A program made the position numbers and the translations under genes. DNA of 58,434 nucleotides from Hominifimenecus microfluidus (lineage in GTDB: Bacteria; Bacillota; Clostridia; Lachnospirales; Lachnospiraceae), in assembly GCA_020687485.1 (NCBI GenBank), contig JAJEQR010000021.1, positions 1 through 58,434 on the forward strand, given 5' to 3'. This document shows, piece after piece, positions 1 to 10,295 of the stretch (positions are counted from its first letter, which is position 1; every line of letters begins with the position of its first letter). The notes under the pieces are model-generated. The model saw only the letters and a program-made list of their open reading frames with translations. It did not search any database and had not been told where the DNA came from.

Positions 1-888
1 CATTCCCCATCCGTTATCCATAACAGATTTTCCGAAATTCAGCGACTGCGACATTGCTTTCATATCCAAATCCTCGATACAAACACAATCACAGGCATTG
101 GTTATCTGTCTTGATTGCTTATGTAAGAAGTCTTTGCGTTGGTTAGACACTTTTTCGTGCAGCTTCGCAACCCGGATCCGCTGTTTGTCTCTGTTTTTTG
201 AGCCTTTCTGCATCCGTGACAGTTTACGCTGCTCCTTTGCTAATTTTTGCTCTGCTTTTCTGTAATATCCCGGATATGCGGGCTCATTGCCATTACTGTC
301 ACGATATAATTCATTCATGGAAAAATCCAGACCTAAAAAACTCTGCAGTTCCTTTTCCTGTACCTGATTTTCATACTCAAAAAGAATGCTTGCATAATAG
401 TTTCCGCCAGGTGTCTGGCTTACTGTCACCGATTTCAGTTTGTATTCCTTCGGGACAGCTCTATGCTGCTTTAATCGAACCTGTCCGACTTTAGGCAATT
501 TTAAATATCCATTCCCTATGGTTATGTTACTATTAATACAAACCGTGGAATAACTGTTTTTATTACGCTTTTTCGATTTAAATCTTGGAAAGCCTGTCTT
601 CGGCTGCCTGAAAAAATTCTGAAATGCCGCATCAAGATGTCGAAGCGATTGCTGTAAGGAAACACTGTCTACTTCCTTCAAAAATGCGTACTCGTCCGTT
701 TTCTTCATCGCAGCCATTTCTTTTGCGCAAAACGTGTAGGTTACATTAGTCTTGTTCTCCTCGTACTGCCTGATTTTTCTGTCAAGCCAATAGTTATATA
801 CCATTCTGACACAACCGAAAGTTTTAGCAAACAAAATCCTCTGCTCATCATTGGGATATATTCTGAATTTATATGCTCTGTTTGCCAT
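1..888 (-). CDS. tnpB: TnpB (IS200/IS605 family RNA-guided nuclease), 3' end outside window
   Basis: The minus strand is open from an ATG at 888-886 to the window edge, 296 codons with no stop. I translated it by hand: it begins MANRAYKFRIYPNDEQ, the usual N-terminal helix-turn-helix start of TnpB, has a Lys/Arg-rich central part, and carries the first RuvC aspartate in a GLDFSMNELY context (about residue 190) and the RuvC glutamate in VCIEDLDMKAMS (about residue 275). The zinc finger and last RuvC aspartate lie beyond position 1, as would the right end with its omega RNA. TnpB enzymes are RNA-guided DNA nucleases of IS200/IS605 elements. No TnpA transposase is visible on this side. Intactness cannot be judged because the gene is cut by the window edge. 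Confidence 0.93.
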   Translation of the reverse strand, partial: MANRAYKFRIYPNDEQRILFAKTFGCVRMVYNYWLDRKIRQYEENKTNVTYTFCAKEMAAMKKTDEYAFLKEVDSVSLQQSLRHLDAAFQNFFRQPKTGFPRFKSKKRNKNSYSTVCINSNITIGNGYLKLPKVGQVRLKQHRAVPKEYKLKSVTVSQTPGGNYYASILFEYENQVQEKELQSFLGLDFSMNELYRDSNGNEPAYPGYYRKAEQKLAKEQRKLSRMQKGSKNRDKQRIRVAKLHEKVSNQRKDFLHKQSRQITNACDCVCIEDLDMKAMSQSLNFGKSVMDNGWGM

Positions 889-969
889 TCTGTCACTTCC
901 TTTTCTTCGAAAACCTTATGCAGTATCTGATCACAGGCCCCAGATGATTTTTATGATTCAACTGAAGAC

Positions 970-998
970 ATTATACTATGATTCGGGTGTATGATCAA
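970..998 (-). promoter_or_regulatory. Putative promoter of tnpB
   Basis: On the minus strand there is TTGATC (998-993), a 17-base spacer and a perfect TATAAT (975-970), about 80 bases ahead of the tnpB start. It lies inside the element, between the left-end hairpin and the gene. Confidence 0.5.
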
Positions 999-1020
999 GC
1001 ATGTAATAGACGCAATTCGT

Positions 1021-1041
1021 CTCCCACCTTAGAGGTCGGAG
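1021..1041 (-). mobile_element. Left-end hairpin of the IS200/IS605-type element
   Basis: CTCCCACC (1021-1028) and GGTCGGAG (1034-1041) form an 8-pair stem with one internal mismatch and a 5-base loop. A subterminal imperfect hairpin at each end is the recognition structure of Y1 transposases in this family. It lies upstream of tnpB as expected for the left end and only about 47 bases before the hrcA promoter. The exact terminus and target tetranucleotide could not be fixed. Confidence 0.55.
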
Positions 1042-1087
1042 TCTTCTTGCTGAAAGATGATAAAATTATAAAAAAAATATAAAAGTA

Positions 1088-1116
1088 TTGACAAACGAAT
1101 CAACAGGAGATATCTT
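1088..1116 (+). promoter_or_regulatory. Sigma-A promoter of the hrcA-dnaK operon
   Basis: A perfect TTGACA (1088-1093), a 17-base spacer and TATCTT (1111-1116) lie just upstream of the CIRCE operator, so HrcA bound at CIRCE would cover the start of transcription. Confidence 0.75.
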
Positions 1117-1130
1117 ATTAGCGTAAGGTG

Positions 1131-1157
1131 TTAGCACTCAAAGAGATAGAGTGCTAA
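1131..1157 (+). promoter_or_regulatory. CIRCE operator (HrcA binding site)
   Basis: TTAGCACTC, nine bases, GAGTGCTAA: a perfect match to the CIRCE inverted repeat. HrcA represses heat-shock operons through this element, and hrcA is the first gene behind it, so the operon is autoregulated. Confidence 0.98.
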
Positions 1158-1182
1158 TAACTCAAACAAAGGAGTGATTGTA

Positions 1183-2211
1183 ATGGAACTCGATATTCGA
1201 AAGCAAAAGATTCTCAATGCAATCATCCAAAACTATCAGGAGACGGGCGAGCCGGTAGGCTCCCGTACCATTGCGAAATATCTGGACCTGAAGATATCGG
1301 CAGCCACGATCCGCAACGAGATGGCAGATCTGGAGGAACTGGGGCTTATCATTCAGCCGCACACCTCCGCCGGACGTATCCCTACAGATAAGGGTTACCG
1401 CCTGTATGTGGATCAGCTGATGCAGAAAGAATCTCACCTTCCGGCGAATCCGAGGAATGATGAAGTTCTTATCCAGCGGGTTGACCGTGTGGAAGAGCTG
1501 CTGATGCAGATGGCGAAGATCCTGGCGGCGAATACGAATTACGCCACCATGGTTACCGGTCCCAGATATGAGAAGAACAAGCTTCGATTCATTCAGCTTT
1601 CTCCGATGGAGAAAGGGAAGCTTCTGGCAGTCGTAGTTCTTGGAGGAAACATTGTCAGGAATAATATCCTGGATATCGGAGAAGATATCTCCCCGGAGGA
1701 CGTTCTTCAGCTGAATCTTCTGTTGAATAAGAACCTGACAGGGCTTTGCATGGAGGAAATCAATCTTGGGATTATTTCCCGCATGAAGGAAGAGGCAGGA
1801 GCCTACAGCGAAGTGGTCAGCAAGGTTCTGGACTCCGTTGCGGAATCTCTTTCACAGGAGGAGGTTTCCATCTATACCAGCGGTGCTCCGAATATATTCA
1901 AGTACCCGGAGCTGTCCGGCGGCGACAAGGCCAGCGAGCTGATCAGCACGCTGGAGGAGAAGAAGAGTCTCGGTACGATTATGTCGGGTGACGGCGACAA
2001 CAAGCATGAGATTCAGGTATACATCGGCGATGAAGTTCCGGTGGAGTCCATGAAGGATTGCAGCGTGGTAACTGCGAACTATGAACTGGAGAATGGTGTC
2101 CAGGGCAAGATTGGAATCATTGGTCCGAAGCGAATGGATTACCAGAAAGTCGTATCGACGCTGCAGGATACCATGTCCCGGCTGGATGATATCTTTAAGA
2201 ATGAGGAATAA
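1183..2211 (+). CDS. hrcA: Heat-inducible transcription repressor HrcA
   Basis: 342 residues, normal for HrcA. The N-terminal winged helix (about residues 1-100) contains the DNA-contacting part with SAATIRNEMADLEELGLI, followed by the typical HTSAGRIPTDKGYRLYVD segment. The C-terminal GAF-like dimer domain follows. HrcA binds CIRCE and is stabilised by GroEL. I chose ATG 1183 because GGAG at 1171-1174 is eight bases upstream; an in-frame GTG at 1174 would overlap that site. First gene of the hrcA-grpE-dnaK-dnaJ-prmA operon and repressor of its own promoter through the perfect CIRCE at 1131-1157. Confidence 0.97.
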   Translation: MELDIRKQKILNAIIQNYQETGEPVGSRTIAKYLDLKISAATIRNEMADLEELGLIIQPHTSAGRIPTDKGYRLYVDQLMQKESHLPANPRNDEVLIQRVDRVEELLMQMAKILAANTNYATMVTGPRYEKNKLRFIQLSPMEKGKLLAVVVLGGNIVRNNILDIGEDISPEDVLQLNLLLNKNLTGLCMEEINLGIISRMKEEAGAYSEVVSKVLDSVAESLSQEEVSIYTSGAPNIFKYPELSGGDKASELISTLEEKKSLGTIMSGDGDNKHEIQVYIGDEVPVESMKDCSVVTANYELENGVQGKIGIIGPKRMDYQKVVSTLQDTMSRLDDIFKNEE

Positions 2212-2231
2212 GACAAAAGGAGGACGACATA

Positions 2232-2807
2232 GTGTCCAAGAATAAAAAGAATGCACCCGAAGCGGAAGCAAAGGATGTAAAGGAAGAAAAGGAAAAGGAA
2301 AAGGATACCGAGCAGAAGGCGGAGATGGAAGAACCGGTGGAAGAGCTGGTAGAGGAAGCTGCGGATGCGGCTGACGAGCTGGCGCAGAAGGTTGCGGATT
2401 TGACGGATCGCCTGCAGCGCAGTATGGCAGAGTTTGATAATTACAGAAAGCGCACCGAGAAAGAGAAGGCAGCTCGTTATGATATGGGTGTCCGCAGTGT
2501 AATCGAGAAGGTGCTTCCGATTCTGGATAACTTCGAGAGAGGTCTGGCAACTGTGGATGCGGCGAACAAGGATCCCTTCGCGGAGGGTATGGATAAGATT
2601 TACAAGCAGATGTCAGCTATGCTGGATGAGCTTGGTGTGGAGCCGATCGAAGCGGTCGGTCAGAAATTTAATCCGGATTTCCACAACGCCGTGATGCACG
2701 TGGAGGATGAGGAAGCCGGCGAGAATGTGATCGTTGAGGAGTTCCAGAGAGGCTACACCTACAAGGGCGGCGTGGTACGCTACAGTATGGTAAAAGTAGC
2801 CAACTAA
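2232..2807 (+). CDS. grpE: Nucleotide exchange factor GrpE
   Basis: 191 residues. A Lys/Glu-rich disordered N-terminus (about residues 1-50) is followed by a long helix with the family sequence RSMAEFDNYRKRTEKEK and a C-terminal beta-domain ending in VEEFQRGYTYKGGVVR, a hallmark of GrpE. It releases ADP from DnaK. The start is GTG at 2232, nine bases after the strong Shine-Dalgarno AAGGAGG at 2217-2223; no ATG precedes the conserved core in this frame. It starts 20 bases after hrcA and is part of the same heat-shock operon. Confidence 0.96.
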   Translation: MSKNKKNAPEAEAKDVKEEKEKEKDTEQKAEMEEPVEELVEEAADAADELAQKVADLTDRLQRSMAEFDNYRKRTEKEKAARYDMGVRSVIEKVLPILDNFERGLATVDAANKDPFAEGMDKIYKQMSAMLDELGVEPIEAVGQKFNPDFHNAVMHVEDEEAGENVIVEEFQRGYTYKGGVVRYSMVKVAN

Positions 2808-2870
2808 GAAAGCGTTTAAGAAAACTGATCGGGAGCTGATGAAGCAGACCGATGAAGTATTAAGTAAGCA

Positions 2871-2890
2871 GTTAACCCTTCGGGGATAAC
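2871..2890 (+). other. Small UUCG hairpin in the grpE-dnaK gap
   Basis: The 151-base gap between grpE and dnaK holds a hairpin GTTAACCC-TTCG-GGGATAAC with one internal mismatch, without a T-run, so it is not a clear terminator. It could protect the dnaK message after processing. A second short palindrome, CGGTTTTAAACCG, lies near 2914-2926. No promoter was clear in the gap. Confidence 0.4.
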
Positions 2891-2928
2891 GATAGATATA
2901 ACAATTAGGCCGCGGTTTTAAACCGTAA

Positions 2929-4836
<1,908 letters not shown>

Positions 4837-4865
4837 AAACTAAGATAAATCCATAAATCCCATAG

Positions 4866-4893
4866 GGCGGGCTGATATAGCCCGCCTTATAGG
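4866..4893 (+). terminator. Hairpin after dnaK (attenuator or partial terminator)
   Basis: GGCGGGCT (4866-4873) pairs perfectly with AGCCCGCC (4879-4886) across a 5-base loop. The T-tract behind it is weak (TTATAGGCGTTTT), so it may only partly stop transcription and so lower dnaJ relative to dnaK, or stabilise the dnaK 3' end. Confidence 0.6.
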
Positions 4894-4922
4894 CGTTTTC
4901 TGAAAAGAGAGGCAAGAAAAGC

Positions 4923-6122
4923 ATGGCAGAGAGCAAGAGAGACTACTACGAGGTGCTTGGCGTTTCGAAGGATGCCGATGACGCTGCGATCAAGAAAGCA
5001 TATCGTGTACTGGCGAAGAAATACCATCCCGATGCGAATCCGGGAGATAAGGAAGCAGAGGCAAAGTTCAAAGAGGCATCGGAAGCATACGCCGTATTAA
5101 GCGACGCGGAGAAGCGCCGTCAGTATGACCAGTTCGGTCATGCGGCATTTGAGAACGGCGGAGCCGGAACCGGAGGCTGGGATTTCAACGGCGGCGATAT
5201 GGGTGATATCTTCGGTGATATTTTCGGCGATCTTTTCGGAGGCGGATTCGGCGGTCGCAGCGGTCGCCGCGCGAATGCGCCCATGAAGGGGGCGAATCTT
5301 CGCGCAAGCGTTCGCATCAGTTTTGAGGAGGCGATCTTCGGCACAGAGAAGGAGCTGGAGATGACGCTGAAGGATGAGTGTACGCACTGCCATGGAACCG
5401 GTGCGAAGGAAGGCACGACTCCGGTTACCTGTCCGAAGTGTAACGGAAGCGGTCAGGTGGTATATACGCAGCAGTCCATGTTCGGCATGGTAAGAAATGT
5501 ACAGCCCTGTCCGGACTGCGGCGGCAAGGGAACCATTATCAGGGATAAGTGTCCGCACTGCTACGGAACCGGTTATACACAGTCCCGCAAGAAGATCAAG
5601 GTGTCGATTCCTGCCGGTATCGACAATGGCCAGAGTGTTCGTATCCGTGGAAAGGGCGAGCCTGGCACGAACGGCGGCGAGCGCGGCGATTTGCTGGTAG
5701 AAGTAATTGTATCCCAGCATCCGATTTTCAAGCGTCAGGATACGAACATTTACTCCACCGTTCCGATCAGCTTCGTTCAGGCGGCTCTGGGCGATACGCT
5801 GCGAATTAAGACGGTAGACGGAGAGGTAGAGTATCAGCTGAAGGCAGGCACGCAAACCGATACCCGTATCCGTCTGAAAGGCAAGGGAGTTCCTTTCCTG
5901 AGAAACCGCAACACCAGAGGCGATCATTATGTAACACTGGTGGTTCAGGTTCCGGAGAAGCTGAATGAGAGCCAGAAAGAGGCTTTGCGCGCATTTGACG
6001 ATGCCATGAAGGGAAAGCCTGCCCGCGAGAAAGAGAAGAAGGCGGAGAGCTTCGAGGAGAAGATCGATGAGACGATCAGTGGACTGTTCCGTAAAAAGAA
6101 GAAGGAAAAGAAGGACGAGTAA
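4923..6122 (+). CDS. dnaJ: Molecular chaperone DnaJ (Hsp40)
   Basis: 399 residues, type I DnaJ. The J domain (about 1-70) has the HPD motif in [19 protein letters not shown] Gly/Phe-rich segment follows, then four zinc-binding CXXCXGXG repeats ([32 protein letters not shown], about residues 157-220) and the C-terminal substrate-binding domain. The extreme C-terminus is very Lys/Glu-rich. DnaJ delivers substrates to DnaK and stimulates its ATPase. ATG 4923 has a GAGAGGCAAGAAAAGC leader. Same operon as dnaK. Confidence 0.98.
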   Translation: MAESKRDYYEVLGVSKDADDAAIKKAYRVLAKKYHPDANPGDKEAEAKFKEASEAYAVLSDAEKRRQYDQFGHAAFENGGAGTGGWDFNGGDMGDIFGDIFGDLFGGGFGGRSGRRANAPMKGANLRASVRISFEEAIFGTEKELEMTLKDECTHCHGTGAKEGTTPVTCPKCNGSGQVVYTQQSMFGMVRNVQPCPDCGGKGTIIRDKCPHCYGTGYTQSRKKIKVSIPAGIDNGQSVRIRGKGEPGTNGGERGDLLVEVIVSQHPIFKRQDTNIYSTVPISFVQAALGDTLRIKTVDGEVEYQLKAGTQTDTRIRLKGKGVPFLRNRNTRGDHYVTLVVQVPEKLNESQKEALRAFDDAMKGKPAREKEKKAESFEEKIDETISGLFRKKKKEKKDE

Positions 6123-6161
6123 AGGAGCTTGTGATAAGCCTGTAAATAAAGGAGATTCCTT

Positions 6162-7130
6162 ATGAAATGGAAAAAATATACCATCGACACCACAACAGCA
6201 GCTATTGATTTTATCAGTGAGATGCTGGATGAGAAAGGTGTGGAGGGCATTGAGATCGTGGACAATGTTCCTCTGACCGAGTCGGAGACGAAGGGCATGT
6301 TCATTGATATCCTGCCGGAGCTTCCGCCAGATGACGGCAGCGCGAAAGTCAGCTTCTATCTGGATTATGAGATGCCGGAAGAGGAAAAGGCAGCCACGCT
6401 GGAGCAGGTAAGAGAAGGCCTGGAGGAAGTCGCTCTCTTCGTGGAGGCAGGGCCGCTCACAATTACCGAGGATGAGACCGAGGATGTCGACTGGGTCAAC
6501 AACTGGAAGGAGTTCTTCCATCCCTTTACGGTTGATGATATCCTGATCAAGCCGACCTGGGAGGAGATTCCGGAGGAACATAAGGATAAGCTTCTCATCT
6601 CTATCGATCCGGGCACGGCCTTCGGGACTGGAACCCATGAGACGACACAGCTGTGTATCCGTCAGATCCGCAAGTACCTGAAGCCCGGCATGAAGGTTTT
6701 GGACGTAGGAACCGGAAGCGGTATCCTTGGCATCACAGCTCTGAAGCTTGGCGCAAGCGAAGTTGTGGGAACGGATCTGGATGAGTGCGCGGTAACAGCT
6801 GCAGCAGAGAATGCAGAAGTGAACGGCATTCCGGCGGAGAAGTTCACGGTTCTCCAGGGCAATATTATCGACGATAAGGCAATTCAGGATGCTGTCGGCT
6901 ACGAGTGCTATGATCTCGTTGTGGCAAATATCCTGGCACCGGTTATCATCATGCTGCAGGGTGAGGTAGCCCGCCACATGAAGCCTGGTACGGTATTTAT
7001 CACTTCCGGTATCATTGATATGAAAGAAGAGGCTGTGAAGGAAGCTTTTGCTGCCAATCCGGAATTCGAGTTGGTTGAGATTACGCACCAGGGCGAGTGG
7101 GTATCCATTACTGCAAGAAAGAAAGCGTAA
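6162..7130 (+). CDS. prmA: Ribosomal protein L11 methyltransferase PrmA
   Basis: 322 residues. The N-terminal L11-recognition domain is followed by a class I SAM-dependent methyltransferase fold: motif I VLDVGTGSGILGI (about residue 180), acidic GTDLDECAV at the end of strand 2, and VVANILAPVI with the NILA motif of PrmA. The sequence DPGTAFGTGTHETT just before motif I is also a PrmA hallmark. It trimethylates ribosomal protein L11. The ATG at 6162 follows AAGGAGATTCCTT. It is the last gene of the heat-shock operon, closed by the strong hairpin at 7196. Confidence 0.96.
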   Translation: MKWKKYTIDTTTAAIDFISEMLDEKGVEGIEIVDNVPLTESETKGMFIDILPELPPDDGSAKVSFYLDYEMPEEEKAATLEQVREGLEEVALFVEAGPLTITEDETEDVDWVNNWKEFFHPFTVDDILIKPTWEEIPEEHKDKLLISIDPGTAFGTGTHETTQLCIRQIRKYLKPGMKVLDVGTGSGILGITALKLGASEVVGTDLDECAVTAAAENAEVNGIPAEKFTVLQGNIIDDKAIQDAVGYECYDLVVANILAPVIIMLQGEVARHMKPGTVFITSGIIDMKEEAVKEAFAANPEFELVEITHQGEWVSITARKKA

Positions 7131-7195
7131 GCGGAATCGGGCAGGAAGAGGCAAGCGCTGTCAGAAGCCCGGAAACACTGCTATAAGAAAAAGTA

Positions 7196-7240
7196 AGAGC
7201 AGGAAGATTTTCCCCTGGGGAGATCTTCCTGCTCTTTTCT
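7196..7240. terminator. Strong bidirectional terminator between prmA and the DUF5662 gene
   Basis: AGAGCAGGAAGAT (7196-7208) pairs with ATCTTCCTGCTCT (7223-7235), 13 pairs, with T-rich DNA on the right (plus strand) and a T-rich tract also when read on the minus strand. It can stop both converging transcripts. Confidence 0.9.
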
Positions 7241-7276
7241 TCTGTTACTGATAACGATTCAGAAAACCATAATTAT

Positions 7277-7873
7277 TCAGAGCCCGGTTTGCTTCCGCTG
7301 ACCAGAATCACGCGCCAAGTCTCGCGGCTGCTCGACTTGAAATTTCTTCAAAAACACCTTACGGATATAGCGCAGAGTGTAATCTTCTCCCTTATCGACA
7401 TACATCCGCAGCAGTCCTTCCAGCTGACGCTTGCTTTTTGGGTGGATCACCATGTTATCTTTTCCCTGCAGGTAGTAATCGAGCGCCATCTGCGGAGTGA
7501 AGTTCTCTTTATTATAATTCTGACTGGCGGCAAGGCGATCGCAGAACATTTCGGCTACATAACGAGCTGGCATCGGCATCGGAGCGATGGTTCCCTTGGG
7601 AGCGCCGATCTTGTAATCCGTCCAGTATTCGTAGTGATGCTTGTTGCGGCCCTTGTGGTGCATCCAGGCGCTGGAGTAGCCAATCGCCTTTCGCTCCGCG
7701 TCGTTCGGGCTGTGATCGCCCTGATAGTAGCGGGCGCCCACCCAGAATTCAGAAGGCATATATTTGGAAAGGTCATGCACCAGACCCTGCCAGTAGAGAC
7801 CGGCGCGGAAGCAGTGCTTCATAACCAGGAGCTTGTGATGAGTAATCGTCTTAAAATGAGCTAAAATATGCAT
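7277..7873 (-). CDS. DUF5662 family protein
   Basis: 198 residues when started at the ATG 7873-7871, which has GGAGG six bases upstream on the minus strand. The N-terminus is MHILAHFKTITHHKLLV, and the protein contains GLVHDLSKYMPSEF and a series of conserved His/Tyr residues (WMHHKGRNKHHYEYW) typical of the DUF5662 family, which looks like an all-helical protein with possible metal-binding histidines. Its function is unknown. The open frame continues far upstream on the minus strand, opposite the flavoprotein gene; that extension is not coding. Monocistronic, convergent with prmA and divergent from the redox operon. Confidence 0.85.
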   Translation of the reverse strand: MHILAHFKTITHHKLLVMKHCFRAGLYWQGLVHDLSKYMPSEFWVGARYYQGDHSPNDAERKAIGYSSAWMHHKGRNKHHYEYWTDYKIGAPKGTIAPMPMPARYVAEMFCDRLAASQNYNKENFTPQMALDYYLQGKDNMVIHPKSKRQLEGLLRMYVDKGEDYTLRYIRKVFLKKFQVEQPRDLARDSGQRKQTGL

Positions 7874-7980
7874 AAAATCCTCCGTCTTCCCTTCCACAAA
7901 GGGTATCTCCATTATAACAGAAAATAGAAAGAAAAAACAGTAAAAAGACTCCTTTTGTCTATTCATATTTATTGTAGATG

Positions 7981-7989
7981 TGATATAAT
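7981..7989 (+). promoter_or_regulatory. Extended -10 promoter of the redox operon
   Basis: TG-A-TATAAT, an extended -10 with a perfect -10 hexamer, lies 41 bases before the flavoprotein start. No good -35 is present, as is usual for extended -10 promoters. Confidence 0.6.
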
Positions 7990-8029
7990 TGGCCGGAAAA
8001 CATATTTTACAGGAAGGGTGAGACGAAAG

Positions 8030-9976
8030 ATGAACGAATATCAATGGCCTTATGCGAATGAATTTGGACAAACCGAGATCGTAGAATCCGATGTTGTAGT
8101 TCTCGGAGGCGGACTGGCCGGATGTTTTGCCGCGATTGCGGCGGCGGAACGCGGACAGAAGGTCGTCCTTGTGGAGAAAGGCGCGACGAAGCGCAGCGGC
8201 TCGGCAGGTACCGGCTTCGATCACTGGGAGTCGGCCTGTACGAATCCCTGCTCCAGAGTGACGCCAAAGGAGATCGCGGAGGCTTACGTGGATGAGCAGG
8301 ATCACTACAGCAACGGCATCGCGCATTATATCGAATGTCGGGAGGGTTATGACCGTCTGCTGGATCTGGAGCGCATGGGCGGCAAGATTCGCGACACAGA
8401 GGATGAATTCGCCGGTGCGGAATTCCGGGATGAAAAGACGAAACTGATGTTTGCGTATGATTACAGGAATCGCTTTACGCTGAGAGTCTGGGGTTCCACA
8501 TTTAAGCCCGCTCTGTACAATGAGCTGAAACGTCTGGGCGTAAAGATTTACGACCGCACGGAGGCGACTGCACTGCTCACTGTGGAGGAGAACGGAAAGA
8601 AGAGAGGAGCCGGTGCGGTCGGCATGAACGTACATACCGGCAAGCTTCTTGTGTTCCGTGCGAAAGCAACCATGCTTACGATGTCGCGTCCTGCACGAAT
8701 CTGGTTGTTTGACCCGGATTTGACCGGTCTGTGCGAATTTCGTCCGATGCAGTCGATCGGCAGCGGACATGCGATGGGCTGGAGAGCCGGTGTAGAATTT
8801 ACCATGATGGAAAAATCTGTCCGGGCCGAGTTCTCCGCAGCCGGAAGAAGCTTCCCGCCTTACGGCGCAGGCAATAATCACAACACCTGGTATGCAGCGA
8901 CACTTGTAGATGCGAGAGGCGTGGAGATTCCGTATCTTGACCGCGACGGCAACGTGTTAAAGACCGTTTCCGAGCGCTACTATCCGGTGAAAGATCAGAA
9001 GTTCTTCTTAAAGGGCGGTGTGATCGACGAGCCGAAGTATGAATACCGCGGGCCGGAGACGATGCCGTTCGACGAGCTGATGAAGCGCGGCTACAAACTT
9101 CCGTTCTATGCGGATCTGAGCCGGATGCCGGATGCAGAGCGCCGAGTGATCTGGGGCATGATGGTCGGAGAAGAAGGCAAGACCAAGATCCCGATTCTCC
9201 AGAACTATACGAAACGTGGCTTTGACCCGAAGAAGCATGCGCTGCAGTGCTACGGAACCGGCTGGCAGTCCGCTTCCTTCCTGGATCAGGAACGTCAGCT
9301 CTTCGGCGCACCCGGCGGCATCATGCACGACTGGGATCTGAAGACGAACATTGACGGTATCTATGCAGCCGGAGATCAGCTCTTTGCTTCGGACTGCTGC
9401 GGCTTCGCATGTGCGACCGGCTATTATGCCGGAAGAAAGGCAGCCGCCTATGCAGATACCGTATCCCTTCCGGAAGCAGACATGGAAGCAGTGAATGCAG
9501 AGCGAAAGAGACTGTATGCTCCGCTGGAACGCACGGAAGGCATCAGCTGGAAGGAGCTGAACATGGCGATTTCGAAGGCCATGCAGAACTACTGCGGCGG
9601 CGTAAAGTGCGATCCGCTGCTGGAGGAGGGGCTGGATCTGTTGAAGAGCTACCGCGAAGAGATTGTACCACAGCTGTACTGCGAGAACCCGCATGAACTG
9701 ATGCGTACACATGAGGTTCTGGACATCCTGGATGTAGCGGAGATGATCCTTCAGGCCTGTCTGCTGAGAAAATCCGGTTCGAAGCAACTGAACTTTGAGC
9801 GCAGCGATTATCCGGAAGTTGACCCTGCGAGAGACCGCCGATTCATCACGCTTCGCAGGGAGGGCGATACTGTAGTGGAAGGCGAAGTACCGCTCGACTA
9901 CTTCGGCGATCTGGAGACCGAGTATGAGAAACGCAACCAGAACTATATTCATGCGGGAGGAAAAAGCAATGAGTAA
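8030..9976 (+). CDS. FAD-dependent oxidoreductase, AprA / fumarate-reductase-like flavoprotein
   Basis: 648 residues. An N-terminal dinucleotide fold (DVVVLGGGLAGCFAAIAA, with an acidic residue ending strand 2 in VVLVEKG) binds FAD, and the C-terminal part contains GIYAAGDQLFASDCCGFA, the second FAD contact of the succinate dehydrogenase/fumarate reductase superfamily. Length and the partner ferredoxin resemble adenylylsulfate reductase AprA. The real substrate is not shown: no sat, APS kinase or sulfite reductase is near. I chose ATG 8030, which begins the conserved part and follows AGGAAGGGTGAGACG; an earlier in-frame ATG at 7955 lies upstream of the promoter. The stop overlaps the ferredoxin start by eight bases. 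Confidence 0.88.
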   Translation: MNEYQWPYANEFGQTEIVESDVVVLGGGLAGCFAAIAAAERGQKVVLVEKGATKRSGSAGTGFDHWESACTNPCSRVTPKEIAEAYVDEQDHYSNGIAHYIECREGYDRLLDLERMGGKIRDTEDEFAGAEFRDEKTKLMFAYDYRNRFTLRVWGSTFKPALYNELKRLGVKIYDRTEATALLTVEENGKKRGAGAVGMNVHTGKLLVFRAKATMLTMSRPARIWLFDPDLTGLCEFRPMQSIGSGHAMGWRAGVEFTMMEKSVRAEFSAAGRSFPPYGAGNNHNTWYAATLVDARGVEIPYLDRDGNVLKTVSERYYPVKDQKFFLKGGVIDEPKYEYRGPETMPFDELMKRGYKLPFYADLSRMPDAERRVIWGMMVGEEGKTKIPILQNYTKRGFDPKKHALQCYGTGWQSASFLDQERQLFGAPGGIMHDWDLKTNIDGIYAAGDQLFASDCCGFACATGYYAGRKAAAYADTVSLPEADMEAVNAERKRLYAPLERTEGISWKELNMAISKAMQNYCGGVKCDPLLEEGLDLLKSYREEIVPQLYCENPHELMRTHEVLDILDVAEMILQACLLRKSGSKQLNFERSDYPEVDPARDRRFITLRREGDTVVEGEVPLDYFGDLETEYEKRNQNYIHAGGKSNE

Positions 9977-10265
9977 AGAAAGAGAGCAGGACTGGAAGGT
10001 TTCCGTGATCCCATGTAGCGCAACTCCACTGATCTTTGACGAGAGCCTGTGTGTCGGCTGCAATACCTGTGCAAATATCTGCCAGTGCGATATCATGATT
10101 CCGAATCCGGAGAAGGGTAAGCATCCGATCGTCGCTTTCCCCGGCGAATGTTATTATTGCGGCGCTTGCGTCATGGTATGTCCGCGTCCGGGTGCCATCG
10201 ACCTGCAGCATCCAGTTATGAACCGGGCGAAATTCGTCCCGGTAAAAGAAGAACCGAAGCAGTAA
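9969..10265 (+). CDS. AprB-like ferredoxin subunit (two 4Fe-4S clusters)
   Basis: 98 residues. Two cluster motifs are visible: CVGCNTCANIC (about residues 30-40) and CYYCGACVMVCP (about 60-71). The short chain with two [4Fe-4S] sites and a C-terminal tail resembles the beta subunit AprB of adenylylsulfate reductases, although the tail is much shorter than that of AprB. It most likely passes electrons to or from the flavoprotein encoded just upstream. ATG 9969 lies within ATGAGTAA, overlapping the end of the flavoprotein gene, with GGGAGG upstream; this implies translational coupling and 1:1 synthesis. Confidence 0.9.
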   Translation: MSKEREQDWKVSVIPCSATPLIFDESLCVGCNTCANICQCDIMIPNPEKGKHPIVAFPGECYYCGACVMVCPRPGAIDLQHPVMNRAKFVPVKEEPKQ

Positions 10266-10295
10266 CGACAATTTAACCTGGTGGGAGGATGAAGC

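Noticed and set aside
7874-8881. Long minus-strand extension of the DUF5662 frame (to 534 codons)
   Set aside because: It runs antisense through the flavoprotein gene, has no family-like sequence, and the ATG at 7873 has a good Shine-Dalgarno at the conserved start.
8030-10265. Calling the pair adenylylsulfate reductase AprAB outright
   Set aside because: Overall layout is similar, but active-site residues could not be verified and no sulfate activation or sulfite reduction genes are present.
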